Assembly: GCF_004345645.1 (NCBI RefSeq)
Contig: NZ_SLWS01000005.1
Coordinates: forward strand, 124,001-188,000
DNA from: Actinocrispum wychmicini
GTDB lineage: Bacteria; Actinomycetota; Actinomycetes; Mycobacteriales; Pseudonocardiaceae
DNA: 64,000 nucleotides
Direction: 5' to 3'
The notes beneath the pieces were generated by a model. The model made no database searches, was not told the DNA's origin, and saw nothing but the letters and a program-made list of their open reading frames with translations. Positions 15,817-24,504 of the stretch are shown here, in pieces. The first letter of the stretch is position 1. Each line of letters begins with the position of its first letter. A program made the position numbers and the translations under genes.

Positions 15817-16581
15817 ATGCTGGAGACATCGTCCGCCGCCACGCCGGACACCGCCACTGCAGCGCGCCTGCAGCGGGAGCCGAAGTACTGGGGCCTGAAG
15901 CGGCATCTGCTTGACCTGCTGAGCGCGCTGCCCGCAGGGTCACCGATCCCGACCGAGCGCTCGCTCGCGGCGGAGTTCGACGTGTCCCGCACGACCGTGC
16001 GTCAGGCGTTGGCGGAACTGACTGTGGAGGGTCGGCTGCTCCGCGTCCAGGGCAAGGGGACGTTCGCGGCTGAGCCGAAAGTGGCGCAGCGACTGCATCT
16101 TTCGTCGTACACCGAGGACATGCGAGCGCAGGGACGTGAACCTTCTTCACGTTTGCTCGAGGTGTCCGAGTTGCCGGTGGAAGCTGAGCTGGCGCGGCTG
16201 TTGGGCATCCGCGCGGGCGCGAAGATCCTGCGGCTGCACCGGTTGCGGTTCGCCGACGGCGAGCCCATGGCGCTGGAGACCACCCATCTGCCGCTCGGCA
16301 GGTTCCGTGGCCTGCGGCGCTACATCACCAGTGGCGGCTCGCTGTACCAAGTCCTGCGCGAACGGTTCGGGGTCGAACTGGGGCACGCGGAGGAGACCAT
16401 CGAGACCGGCCTGGCCGGGCCGCAGGAGGCGGAGCTGCTCGGCGCCGACGTCGGCATGCCGATGCTGCTGCTGTCGCGACACTCGTTCGGCACCGACGGG
16501 CGCCCGGTGGAATGGGTCCGCTCGGTCTACCGCGGCGACCGGTACAAGTTCGTGGCGACCCTGAACCGTCCAAACGGGTAG
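15817..16581 (+). CDS. dasR: GntR/HutC family regulator DasR
   Basis: A 254-residue homologue of the global amino-sugar regulator DasR. N-terminal winged helix (residues 20-90) PIPTERSLAAEFDVSRTTVRQ, then GRLLRVQGKGTFAAEPKVAQ and SSYTEDMRAQG, which are DasR hallmarks. The C-terminal UTRA ligand domain contains GEPMALETTHLPL, EETIETGLA and PVEWVRSVYRGDRYKFVA. In Streptomyces, glucosamine-6-phosphate releases DasR from dre sites. Two dre sites and the nagA/SIS/kinase genes lie next door, so assignment is strong. GAGGAGG precedes the ATG. Confidence 0.93.
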   Translation: MLETSSAATPDTATAARLQREPKYWGLKRHLLDLLSALPAGSPIPTERSLAAEFDVSRTTVRQALAELTVEGRLLRVQGKGTFAAEPKVAQRLHLSSYTEDMRAQGREPSSRLLEVSELPVEAELARLLGIRAGAKILRLHRLRFADGEPMALETTHLPLGRFRGLRRYITSGGSLYQVLRERFGVELGHAEETIETGLAGPQEAELLGADVGMPMLLLSRHSFGTDGRPVEWVRSVYRGDRYKFVATLNRPNG

Positions 16582-16586
16582 CCAGA

Positions 16587-18071
16587 GTGAGCATTCGCTG
16601 GGGGACGCCCGTCGCGCGTGGCGTGCTGGCCACCACCATCATCGGTTCCGGCATGGCCATGCTCGACGGCACCGTCGTCAACGTCGCCCTGCCACGGATC
16701 GGCAAGGAGCTTGACGCGTCCGTCGCCGGGCTCCAATGGATACTCGACGGCTACCTGTTGTCGCTGGCCTCGCTCATCCTGATCGCCGGATCGCTCGGCG
16801 ACCGGTACGGCCGGCGCAAGGTGTACATGATCGGGGTCGTCTGGTTCGGCGCGAGCTCCCTGCTCTGCGGTCTCGCACCGAACACCGGGCTGCTCGTGGC
16901 CGCGCGCATCCTCCAGGGCGTCGGCGGCGCGCTGCTCACCCCGGGGTCGCTCGCGATCCTGCAGTCCTCTTTCGACCGTTCCGACCGGGCACGGGCCATC
17001 GGCGCGTGGTCCGGTTTGGGCGGTATCGCGGCCGCGGTCGGCCCCCTGGTCGGTGGTCTGCTGGTCCAGGCGTGGTCGTGGCGGCTGGCGTTCCTGATCA
17101 ACGTGCCGGTCGCCGTCCTGTGCATCTGGATGTCGCTCAAGTACGTGCCGGAGTCCCGCGACGAGCAGCTGCACGGCCGGCCGGACATCACCAGCTCGTC
17201 CCTGGGCGCGATTGGTCTGGCTGGTCTGACCGCCGCGTTGGTCGAGGCGCCGGTGCGTGGCATCGCCGACCCGCTGGTGCTGGTCGCGATCGTGCTCGGC
17301 GTGGGCGGGCTTGTGACGTTCGTGACCATGCAGTTCCGGCTGCGGGATCCGCTGGTGCCGCCGGAGATGTTCCGGGACCGCACCTTCACCGTGTCCAACG
17401 CGTTGACGTTCGTGGTCTACACCGCGCTCGGTGGCGTGATGATGCTGATGGTGCTGCAACTGCAGGTGTCCCTCGGCTACCAGCCGACGGTCGCCGGGAT
17501 CGCGGGCCTGCCGATCACGATCATCATGCTGTTGACGTCGTCGTGGTCAGGCAAACTCGCGTCCCGGATCGGCCCACGGCTGCAGCTCGTCGTCGGGCCG
17601 TTGATCATCGCCGTGGCCATGCTGCTGTACATGCGGATCGGTCCGGGAGCGTCGTATCTGACGGAGGTGCTCCCGGCGGTCGTCGTGTTCGGACTCGGGC
17701 TCACGTGTGTGGTCGCTCCCGTGACGGCGACTGTGCTCGCGTCGGCCGAGGACAGACACGCGGGCGTTGCCTCGGGCGTCAACAACGCCATCGCGCGGAC
17801 AGGCGGGCTGTTGGCGGTGGCCGTGTTGCCCTCGGTCTCTGGCCTGACCGGCGAGGCGTACACCGATCCCACTGCCCTCACGAGCGCGTGGCGTACGGCG
17901 CTGGTGATCTGCGCGGTGCTCGCGGCCGTGGGCGGACTCATCGCCCTGGGCGTCCGCAACGACGTCTTCGCGTCCCCGCCCGCCGCGGAACCCGAAGCGC
18001 CCGCTCCTGGCGACTGCCTGCACTGCGGGGTCGAAGGGCCGCCGACTCACATCAAGCCGGCGCATACCTGA
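16587..18071 (+). CDS. MFS transporter, DHA2 (EmrB/QacA-like) family
   Basis: A 494-residue 14-helix drug:proton antiporter. Signatures: GSGMAMLDGTVVNVALP in helix 1 (motif D1 type), LGDRYGRRKVYMIG (motif A), and a motif C-like WSGLGGIAAAVGPLVGGLL. GTG 16587 comes 5 nt after the dasR stop, so the two are probably one transcript, which is unusual for DasR. The C-terminal cytoplasmic tail has CLHC followed by two His, a possible metal site. It ends 4 bp from the convergent dehydratase gene. Substrate is unknown. Confidence 0.87.
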   Translation: MSIRWGTPVARGVLATTIIGSGMAMLDGTVVNVALPRIGKELDASVAGLQWILDGYLLSLASLILIAGSLGDRYGRRKVYMIGVVWFGASSLLCGLAPNTGLLVAARILQGVGGALLTPGSLAILQSSFDRSDRARAIGAWSGLGGIAAAVGPLVGGLLVQAWSWRLAFLINVPVAVLCIWMSLKYVPESRDEQLHGRPDITSSSLGAIGLAGLTAALVEAPVRGIADPLVLVAIVLGVGGLVTFVTMQFRLRDPLVPPEMFRDRTFTVSNALTFVVYTALGGVMMLMVLQLQVSLGYQPTVAGIAGLPITIIMLLTSSWSGKLASRIGPRLQLVVGPLIIAVAMLLYMRIGPGASYLTEVLPAVVVFGLGLTCVVAPVTATVLASAEDRHAGVASGVNNAIARTGGLLAVAVLPSVSGLTGEAYTDPTALTSAWRTALVICAVLAAVGGLIALGVRNDVFASPPAAEPEAPAPGDCLHCGVEGPPTHIKPAHT

Positions 18072-18075
18072 GTCC

Positions 18076-19017
18076 TCAGCCGGCGAGGATCTCCCGCAGC
18101 ATGGGTGGCTCGATGTTGCCGCCGGAGATGACCACCACCGTCCGGCCGGGTGGGGTCGCCTGCTTCAGGTACGCCGCCAGCGGGGTGGCGCCGCTGGGTT
18201 CGGCCACCAGGCGGGCCTGGTAGGCGAGTTGCCGGACGGCGTCCCTGATCTCGTCCTCGGTGACCGTGATCATGCCGTCCAGGACCTGCTGCAGGTGTGC
18301 GAACGTCAGGTCGCTCGGCTGGGACCGCAGGCCGTCGGCGATCGTCCGGTTGCGGTCCTCGATCGACCAGTCCACCCGGTGCCCCAGCCGGAGGCCTTCG
18401 ACGGTGTCCGCGGCCAGTTCGGGTTCCACGCCGTAGACCCGGGCGTTCGGGCACAGCGCCTTGATGGCCGTGCCGACCCCGGCGGCCAGGCCGCCGCCGC
18501 TGACCGGGACGAGCACGTTCTCGACGTCCGGCAGGTCGTGCGCGATCTCCAGGCCGATCGTGCCCTGGCCGGCGATGACGTCCGGGTGGTCGAACGGCGG
18601 CACCAGCACCCCGCCGGTCCGCTTGACCACCTGGGCGGCGACGATCTCGCGCTGCCCGGGGCCGCAGATGACGACCTCGGCGCCGTACCCGCGGGTCGCC
18701 TCGATCTTGATGTCGGGCGTCTCCTCGGGCATCACGACGTGCGCCGGAACCCCGAACGCGGCCGCGGCGAAGGCGACGGCCTGCGCGTGGTTCCCGCTCG
18801 AGTAGGTCACCACGCCGCGGGCCCGGACGGGTTCGTCGAGCCGGGCGAGCGCGTTGAACGCGCCACGGACCTTGAACGCCCCGATGGCCTGCAGGCTCTC
18901 CGGTTTGATCCACAGTGGACGGTCTGGGTCGGCCCACCCGGCCGGGAGCAGTGGCGTACGGACGGCGACGTCCCGGATCCGGTCCGCCGCGGCTTTGATG
19001 TCGTCGATGGTCACCAT
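18076..19017 (-). CDS. Serine/threonine dehydratase-like PLP enzyme
   Basis: A 313-residue fold-type II PLP enzyme. PLP Lys is in GAFKVRGAFNAL (about residue 54), substrate loop TYSSGNHAQA, phosphate-binding loop PVSGGGLAAG (about 176-185) and C-terminal ISGGNIEP. There is no regulatory ACT domain, so it is of the catabolic/short threonine ammonia-lyase or serine racemase kind. The ATG giving MVTIDDIKAAADRIRD is the family's usual start; upstream in-frame codons give a non-family extension. Confidence 0.85.
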   Translation of the reverse strand: MVTIDDIKAAADRIRDVAVRTPLLPAGWADPDRPLWIKPESLQAIGAFKVRGAFNALARLDEPVRARGVVTYSSGNHAQAVAFAAAAFGVPAHVVMPEETPDIKIEATRGYGAEVVICGPGQREIVAAQVVKRTGGVLVPPFDHPDVIAGQGTIGLEIAHDLPDVENVLVPVSGGGLAAGVGTAIKALCPNARVYGVEPELAADTVEGLRLGHRVDWSIEDRNRTIADGLRSQPSDLTFAHLQQVLDGMITVTEDEIRDAVRQLAYQARLVAEPSGATPLAAYLKQATPPGRTVVVISGGNIEPPMLREILAG

Positions 19018-19127
19018 GCGCACACCGCAGAGTCTGCCACTGTCCCGCTGTGTCCTTTGTGGACCAAACGGGTGGCGGTGGTCACGTTCGGTCAACCGGA
19101 TCGGCGTTTTGGCCGTCCTACGTCACG

Positions 19128-19730
19128 ATGAGTGCTGAGAAGAGCGGATTCCATCCGATTCAGATCCTGCCGGGAGCGCTGGCCGCGGTGACCGCGGCCG
19201 TCCTTGGGTCAACACTCGGAGTCGCTGGGACGATACTCGGCGCGGCGGTCGCCAGCGTCGTCACCACGATCGCCACCGAGGCCTATCGGCGACCTTTGCG
19301 ACGGGTAGGGGCTCGGGTTACCAAGTCCGGGGAGACACCGGTTGATAATGCGGAACCCAAGCCGTCACGGCGCGTACGGTGGCAATTACTTGCCGGTGTG
19401 AGTGCCGCCGCATTTGTGCTTGGCATGGTCGTCATCACCGGCGTGGAATGGGTTCGCGGATCACCTCTTTCGGGTGACGGGAAGACCACAATCGGTGGTG
19501 TTCTTCGACCCGCACAACCGTCGTCGGGCAACAAACCATCGACTCATGTCGAGCCGCCGGACCCGTCGACTGTGACGGTCACCACGCCGCCCTCGACACC
19601 CGGGACCACCGGCAGTACGCCGCCACCGAGCGCTACCGGGTCGAGCTCATCCAGCTCCAGCCCGTCGACCACGTCGAGCACTGACCCGGTTCAGTCGTCG
19701 TCCAGCAGCCCGCCGTCCAGTACGCCCTAA
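19128..19730 (+). CDS. Membrane protein with Ser/Thr/Pro-rich tail
   Basis: A 200-residue protein. N-terminal hydrophobic stretches near residues 13-45 (Ala/Gly/Val rich) are followed by a basic cytoplasmic loop, a clear membrane helix near 78-98, and a ~90-residue extracellular tail dominated by Ser, Thr and Pro. The tail composition suggests a wall-spanning or glycosylated spacer. No family is recognised. It is divergent from the dehydratase gene and followed by a terminator before the protease gene. Confidence 0.6.
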   Translation: MSAEKSGFHPIQILPGALAAVTAAVLGSTLGVAGTILGAAVASVVTTIATEAYRRPLRRVGARVTKSGETPVDNAEPKPSRRVRWQLLAGVSAAAFVLGMVVITGVEWVRGSPLSGDGKTTIGGVLRPAQPSSGNKPSTHVEPPDPSTVTVTTPPSTPGTTGSTPPPSATGSSSSSSSPSTTSSTDPVQSSSSSPPSSTP

Positions 19731-19877
19731 GAGCGTTCTGTCCTGGGCTGATTACCCAAAGTGAGATCAAGAGTGTGATTTGGAACACATTTTCGCCCTG
19801 AGCGGGGGATTGTGTAACGCGCACGCGATTCATACGCTCGGATGCGGAGGGTGACCCGTAAGAGTGACGCTCGAACG

Positions 19878-19908
19878 AGTGACGGGGTGAGTCGACCACC
19901 CCGTCACT
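19878..19908 (+). terminator. Terminator between membrane-protein and protease genes
   Basis: Perfect 12-bp stem: AGTGACGGGGTG (19878-19889) and CACCCCGTCACT (19897-19908), then CATTCTCC. It lies 148 bp after the membrane-protein stop and 69 bp before the protease ATG, so it could alternatively be a stabilising 5' leader hairpin of the protease mRNA. Confidence 0.6.
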
Positions 19909-19977
19909 CATTCTCCTGATCGCCCGAGAGGTCGGCCCTGCATCCGACTCTCGGGTCCCTGCACCCAAGGAGACGAC

Positions 19978-21099
19978 ATGAACCCAAGGAAAACGGCGCG
20001 GTTAGCCGCTGCCGTCCTCATTGCCGCCACCATGGCTGTGCCAACGAGCATACCCGCATTTGCCGCCTCTTCGAGCGGCACTTCAGCAACAGCTTCGGTA
20101 ATTGACGAGTTCGAGGCCGCCAATCCGGGACTGCTTGCCGCAATGGAGCGGGATCTGGGGCTTGGCGCGGACGCCGCGCGCACCCTCGGCGCCCGCCAGG
20201 ATGCCGCCACCGCGACCGAAGAAGTGCTGCGTACGGCGTTGGGCGACACCTTTGGTGGCGCTTACTTCGACATCGCGTCCGGCACGTTGACCGTCGGCGT
20301 GACCGATGTGAGCAAGGTCGCTCAAGTTGCTTCGGCAGGTGCCACACCGCGTGTCGTGCCCCGCTCAGTGGCCCAATTGGACTCGACACTGGCTCGGCTC
20401 GGCAACCGTGACACTGTTGCGCCGCGCTCGGTTACCGGTTGGTACGCCGACATTGTCACCGACCAGGTCGTGGTGACCACTTTGCCAGGAACGTCCCCGA
20501 TCGCGAAAGCCTTTGCCGGACCGGACGTCCGCGTGGTCGAGACGGCCGCACCGCGCACGTTCGCGGACATCAAGGGCGGCGACGCGTACAACATCGGCGG
20601 TTCCCGGTGTTCGGTCGGCCTGTCGGTACAGGGCGGGTTCGTCACCGCCGGGCACTGCAACGTGCTGACCGGCGGCGGGGCGTTGACCCGCAACGGTGTC
20701 GCACTCGGCACGTGGGGCGGTGCCGCGTTCCCGGGCCGCGACTACGCCTGGGTGCGGACCAACTCCAACTGGACACCGCGTGGTCTCGTCGGTGCGGTCC
20801 GTGTCGTCGGCTCGACAGCGGCGGCGACCGGTTCAGCGGTGTGCAAGTCCGGTTCCACGACCGGTTGGACCTGTGGCACGGTCGGCGCCAAGAACCAGAC
20901 CGTCCGGTACGCGGAGGGCACAGTGACCGGGTTGACCGCGTCGAACGTGCGTTGCCAGCCCGGTGACTCCGGCGGCGGCTTCGTCACCAACGCCGGCCAG
21001 GGCCAGGGCACGGTCTCCGGCGGGAACACGGCCACGTGCTTCTTCCAGCCGCTCGGCCCGATCCTGTCGGCCTTCGGCCTCACGCTGGTTCGTGGCTGA
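19978..21099 (+). CDS. Secreted S1 family serine protease (streptogrisin/alpha-lytic-like)
   Basis: A 373-residue prepro-protease. Signal peptide residues 1-30 (ends IPAFAA), alpha-lytic-type pro-region about 35-190, and mature chymotrypsin-fold domain starting near DIKGGDAYNIGGSRCSVG. The triad is present: His in FVTAGHCNV, Asp in FPGRDYAWVRT and Ser in QPGDSGGGFVT. Cysteine pairs match streptogrisins. ACCCAAGGAGACGAC provides a strong ribosome-binding site. The role is extracellular protein degradation. The last 20 bp overlap the convergent thiE gene. Confidence 0.93.
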   Translation: MNPRKTARLAAAVLIAATMAVPTSIPAFAASSSGTSATASVIDEFEAANPGLLAAMERDLGLGADAARTLGARQDAATATEEVLRTALGDTFGGAYFDIASGTLTVGVTDVSKVAQVASAGATPRVVPRSVAQLDSTLARLGNRDTVAPRSVTGWYADIVTDQVVVTTLPGTSPIAKAFAGPDVRVVETAAPRTFADIKGGDAYNIGGSRCSVGLSVQGGFVTAGHCNVLTGGGALTRNGVALGTWGGAAFPGRDYAWVRTNSNWTPRGLVGAVRVVGSTAAATGSAVCKSGSTTGWTCGTVGAKNQTVRYAEGTVTGLTASNVRCQPGDSGGGFVTNAGQGQGTVSGGNTATCFFQPLGPILSAFGLTLVRG

Positions 21100-21739
21100 C
21101 CAGGAGTGATCTCAACCTGCTGGCCGCGGCGCGCGGATCCGCCGCGTCGGTGATCGCGCGCACGACCACCGCACGGCTCGCGCCCGCGGCCAGCACCTCC
21201 GGCATCCTGCCGGCGTCGATACCGCCGATGGCGAACCAGGGTCGTGCCGGGTTGGCCTCGGCGGTTCGTCGTACCAGGTCCAGTCCGGGCGCCGGCCGAC
21301 CTGGCTTGGTCGGTGTTGGCCAACACGGGCCGGTACAGAAATAGTCGACACCGGGTTCGCGCGCCGCCGCCATCGCCTGGTCGACGTCGTGCGTGGACCG
21401 GCCGATGACCATGTCGTCGCCGACGATCCGGCGCGCGGCGGGCACCGGAAGATCGTCCTGGCCCAGATGCAGGACGTCCGCGTCTACAGTCGCGGCGATG
21501 TCCGCGCGGTCGTTCACCGACAGCAGCGCACCGTGCCGGGCGCATGCCTCTGCGATCATCTGCAGGGCGGCGATCTCCTGACGTGCTTCGAGTGACTTCG
21601 CCCGCAACTGCACGATGTCCACGCCGCCCGCGAGCGCCGCGTCGACGAATTCGGCCAGGTCGTCGCGGATGTCCGTGCACAGGTAGAGCCGCGCGTCGGC
21701 CAGCTTGCGGCGCAGTTCGGCGCCATCGAGTCCGGGCAT
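21080..21739 (-). CDS. thiE: Thiamine-phosphate synthase
   Basis: Joins HMP-pyrophosphate and thiazole phosphate to thiamin phosphate. The 219-residue TIM-barrel protein contains VDIVQLRAKS, LLSVNDRADIA, DVLHLGQDDLPV, IGRSTHD, DYFCTGPCWPTPTKPGRP and WFAIGGIDAG, all ThiE signatures. It lies opposite the thiOSG operon and reads away from the riboswitch region, so it is not evidently riboswitch-controlled. It overlaps the protease gene end by 20 bp. Confidence 0.93.
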   Translation of the reverse strand: MPGLDGAELRRKLADARLYLCTDIRDDLAEFVDAALAGGVDIVQLRAKSLEARQEIAALQMIAEACARHGALLSVNDRADIAATVDADVLHLGQDDLPVPAARRIVGDDMVIGRSTHDVDQAMAAAREPGVDYFCTGPCWPTPTKPGRPAPGLDLVRRTAEANPARPWFAIGGIDAGRMPEVLAAGASRAVVVRAITDAADPRAAASRLRSLLVSHEPA

Positions 21740-21776
21740 GCCTTGATTCTTACGCTAAGCTCGATGCTGGTCCGCA

Positions 21777-21861
21777 CGGGAGCCTGGCGTCACCGGGCTG
21801 AGAGGGGACTTGGAGAGTCCCGACCGTCGAACCTGATCCGGGTCATGCCGGCGCAGGGAGC
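21777..21861 (+). ncRNA. TPP riboswitch (THI element) of thiOSG
   Basis: All conserved THI-box blocks are present in order: GGGAGC (21778-21783), CTGAGAGG (21798-21805), GAACCTGATCCGGGT (21829-21843), ATGCCGGCG and CAGGGAG (21854-21860). The last block, which closes P1, doubles as the Shine-Dalgarno for GTG 21867. TPP binding should therefore block translation initiation of thiO. Confidence 0.95.
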
Positions 21862-21866
21862 GAGTG

Positions 21867-22934
21867 GTGTCATTGGGAAAGATCGCAGTCGTCGGGGCCG
21901 GCGTCATCGGCCTGTCCATCGCGTGGCGTGCGTTGGCGGCGGGCTGGGAGGCCGTCGTTGTCGACCCGGCGCCGTGTTCCGGGGCGTCGTGGGTGGCCGG
22001 TGGCATGTTGGCGCCGGTCACGGAGGCGTGGCCGGGCGAGGAACCCTTGTTGGAACTGGGTGAGGCGTCGCTGCGGATGTGGCCGGAGTTCGCCGCCGAA
22101 CTGGGTGATGTCGGTTTACGGACCGAGGGCACGGTGGTCGCGGCCTTCGACTCGGCGGACGCCGAGCAGCTGGCGATCCTGGCCGCGCACCTCGCTTCGA
22201 TCGGCCGGGACGTGGCCCAGATGTCCGGGCCCGAGCTGCGGCGGATCGAGCCGTCGCTGTCCACATCAGTCCGAAGTGGACTGTCAGTGCCCGGGGATCT
22301 GGCCGTGGACAACCGGAAGCTGTTGGGCGTCCTGCGATCCAAGGCGGCGTTCGTGCACGAGTCCGCACGGGCCGTGCGGGCGGGCGAAGTCGAGCTGGCC
22401 GACGGATCCGTGGTGCGTGCCGACGCGGTCGTGATCGCCGCGGGCGCCTGGAGCCGGAACCTGCACCCGAGGCTGAACTCGTTGGTACGTCCGGTGAAGG
22501 GCGAGATCCTCCGGCTCCGGCCGGGGCGCGGCGCGGTGCCGTTGACCCGGACCGTTCGTGCCCTGGTGGAGTCCAGACCGATGTACCTGGTGCCGCGCGA
22601 GGACGGCGAGATCGTTCTCGGTGCCACCCAGTACGAAGCTGGATACGACACCGAGGTGACCGTCAAGGGTGTGCGGGATCTGTTGCTGGACGCCGAACGG
22701 GTCGTCCCCGGGGTGACGGAGTTCCACTTGACGGAAAGCGCGGCCGGGGTTCGGGCGTCGAGCCCGGACAACCTGCCGTTGATCGACTGGGTGGAGCCGG
22801 GCGTGATCGTCGCGACCGGGCACCACCGCAACGGGTTGCTGCTGGCTCCGATCACCGCCGACGCGGTCGTCGCGATGGCGGGCGGCGAACCGGTGCCGGA
22901 GGCGGTCGCGGCCGCCAGATTGGAGTCGCGGTGA
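21867..22934 (+). CDS. thiO: Glycine oxidase ThiO
   Basis: FAD-dependent oxidase making dehydroglycine for thiazole synthesis. The 355-residue protein begins with the dinucleotide-binding IAVVGAGVIGLSIAWRALAAG and contains SGASWVAGGMLAPVTEAWPGE, RPVKGEILRLRPG, YLVPREDGEIVLGATQYEAGYD, and the C-terminal GHHRNGLLLAPITAD. GTG 21867 is 6 nt from the AGGGAG of the riboswitch; GTG 21864 is the alternative. It overlaps thiS by 4 nt (GTGA). Confidence 0.93.
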   Translation: MSLGKIAVVGAGVIGLSIAWRALAAGWEAVVVDPAPCSGASWVAGGMLAPVTEAWPGEEPLLELGEASLRMWPEFAAELGDVGLRTEGTVVAAFDSADAEQLAILAAHLASIGRDVAQMSGPELRRIEPSLSTSVRSGLSVPGDLAVDNRKLLGVLRSKAAFVHESARAVRAGEVELADGSVVRADAVVIAAGAWSRNLHPRLNSLVRPVKGEILRLRPGRGAVPLTRTVRALVESRPMYLVPREDGEIVLGATQYEAGYDTEVTVKGVRDLLLDAERVVPGVTEFHLTESAAGVRASSPDNLPLIDWVEPGVIVATGHHRNGLLLAPITADAVVAMAGGEPVPEAVAAARLESR

Positions 22935-23131
22935 GGGCGACAGTGAACGGCGTCGTGCGGGAGCTGGCCGACGGGACCACGGTCGCGGACGTGTTGCGGC
23001 TGCTGGAGATCGCACCCGGCGGGGTCGCGGTGGCGGTGAACGGCTCGGTCGTGCCACGCGCCGAGCATCCCCGGACGGTACTGGCCGAGGGCGCCGACAT
23101 CGAAGTCCTCACCGCTGTGCAAGGAGGGTGA
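22931..23131 (+). CDS. thiS: Sulfur carrier protein ThiS
   Basis: A 66-residue ubiquitin-like sulfur carrier for thiazole synthesis: VNGVVRELADGTTVADVLRL and VAVNGSVVPR, ending in AVQGG, the Gly-Gly tail that is adenylated and thiocarboxylated. It is coupled to thiO by a 4-nt overlap and is separated from thiG by one base. Confidence 0.93.
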   Translation: MRATVNGVVRELADGTTVADVLRLLEIAPGGVAVAVNGSVVPRAEHPRTVLAEGADIEVLTAVQGG

Positions 23132-23132
23132 C

Positions 23133-23888
23133 ATGGACGATCCGTTCATCATCGGTGGCAGAGAGTACTCGTCCCGCTTGATCATGGGCACTGGTGGCGC
23201 GGCGAACTTGGCCGTCCTCGAACGTGCGCTGGTCGCGTCGGGAACGGAGTTGACCACGGTCGCGATGCGCAGGGTCGACTCGGACGGCGGTACGGGTGTT
23301 CTGCAAACGTTGCGACGCCTGGGGATCGACCCGCTGCCGAACACCGCGGGCTGCCGGACCGCCGCCGAGGCCGTCCTCACCGCCCAGCTGGCCAGGGAGG
23401 CGTTGGGCACCAACTGGATCAAGATCGAAGTGGTCGCCGACGACCGGACACTTCTTCCCGATCCGGTGGAGCTGCTGGACACGGTGCGGCGGCTCGTCGC
23501 CGACGGGTTCACCGCGCTCGCGTACACCAACGATGATCCAGTTCTGGCGTTGCGCCTGGAAGAAGCGGGTGCGGCCGCGGTCATGCCACTGGGTTCCCCG
23601 ATCGGCACGGGGTTGGGAATTCGCAATCCGCACAACATCGAACTGATTGTCGCCAGGGCTTCTGTTCCTGTTGTGCTGGATGCTGGAATCGGTACCGCGT
23701 CGGACGCCGCGCTGGCCATGGAGTTGGGCTGTGACGCGGTGATGTTGGCGACCGCCGTGACCCGGGCGAGTGATCCCGAAAAAATGGCGGCGGCGATGCG
23801 AAACGCTGTTACAGCAGGTAGATTGGCTCGTTCGGCCGGACGTATACCGCAACGGTTCTGGGCACAGGCATCCAGCCCTCCTCGGTGA
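23133..23888 (+). CDS. thiG: Thiazole synthase
   Basis: A 251-residue TIM-barrel enzyme that forms the thiazole phosphate from deoxyxylulose-5-phosphate, ThiS-thiocarboxylate and dehydroglycine. Motifs: SRLIMGTGGAAN, the Schiff-base Lys in NWIKIEVVADD, PNTAGCRTAAEAV, MPLGSPIGTGLGIRNP and VVLDAGIGTASDAA. The AAGGAGGGTGAC ribosome-binding site overlaps the end of thiS. Last gene of the thiO-S-G transcript. Confidence 0.94.
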   Translation: MDDPFIIGGREYSSRLIMGTGGAANLAVLERALVASGTELTTVAMRRVDSDGGTGVLQTLRRLGIDPLPNTAGCRTAAEAVLTAQLAREALGTNWIKIEVVADDRTLLPDPVELLDTVRRLVADGFTALAYTNDDPVLALRLEEAGAAAVMPLGSPIGTGLGIRNPHNIELIVARASVPVVLDAGIGTASDAALAMELGCDAVMLATAVTRASDPEKMAAAMRNAVTAGRLARSAGRIPQRFWAQASSPPR

Positions 23889-23946
23889 GTGCCGAATAAA
23901 CAGCCATCATTGACCGATGGAGCCACTCCACGAAGGAGGCGCGAAA

Positions 23947-24378
23947 GTGCTGACGCCTTCGACCGCTGACGACGTGCCGGCGCGGCTGTATCTGGCCATC
24001 GGGCGGCTGTCCCGCTCGCTGCGCCGCAGCGGCGCGTCCGGCCTCGGCCACGGGTCCATCTCCGCGTTGTCCACCCTGGTCGGCTGTGGTGAGCTGCGCC
24101 TCGGCGACCTGGCGACCAAGGAGGGCGTGGCCGCACCGACCATGTCCCGCATCGTGGCCGCCCTGGTGGAAGCCAAGTACGTGCAGCGCGAACCGGATCC
24201 CGCGGACCGCCGGGCCTGGCTGGTGAAAGCCACCCCGGACGGCGAGCGAATGGTGTCCGGGCTGCGCTCGACCCGCGTACAGGAACTGCGCAGGCGAATC
24301 GACCGGCTGGCCGAGGACAGGCAACAACAATTGATCATGGCGATCCCGATACTGGAGGAACTCCTGTCCGAGGAATAG
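23947..24378 (+). CDS. MarR family transcriptional regulator
   Basis: A 143-residue winged-helix dimeric regulator: ARLYLAIGRLSRSLRR (helix 1), GELRLGDLATKEGVAAPTMS (helix-turn-helix), and the wing REPDPADRRAWLVKATPDG with the DPxDRR signature. GTG 23947 has GAAGGAGG 7 nt upstream, better than the ATG at 23917. It lies between the two thiamin operons, but no operator-like palindrome links it to them. Target unknown. Confidence 0.88.
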   Translation: MLTPSTADDVPARLYLAIGRLSRSLRRSGASGLGHGSISALSTLVGCGELRLGDLATKEGVAAPTMSRIVAALVEAKYVQREPDPADRRAWLVKATPDGERMVSGLRSTRVQELRRRIDRLAEDRQQQLIMAIPILEELLSEE

Positions 24379-24386
24379 CACCGCCG

Positions 24387-24402
24387 GCGGGTGAACACCC
24401 GC
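24387..24402. terminator. Small hairpin between marR and thiD
   Basis: GCGGGTG-AA-CACCCGC, a perfect 7-bp stem immediately after the MarR stop. The loop is only 2 nt, so the stem will open partly. Nothing else is seen in 24403-24504. Confidence 0.4.
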
Positions 24403-24504
24403 TGAAGAGCCGCCACTCGGCAGCCAGGTCGGCAAGGACATCATCCGATCACTCGGTGACCGGGCGTGCGGCGATCCGCGGAATCCGGTGCTGTGCCGGC
24501 CGTC

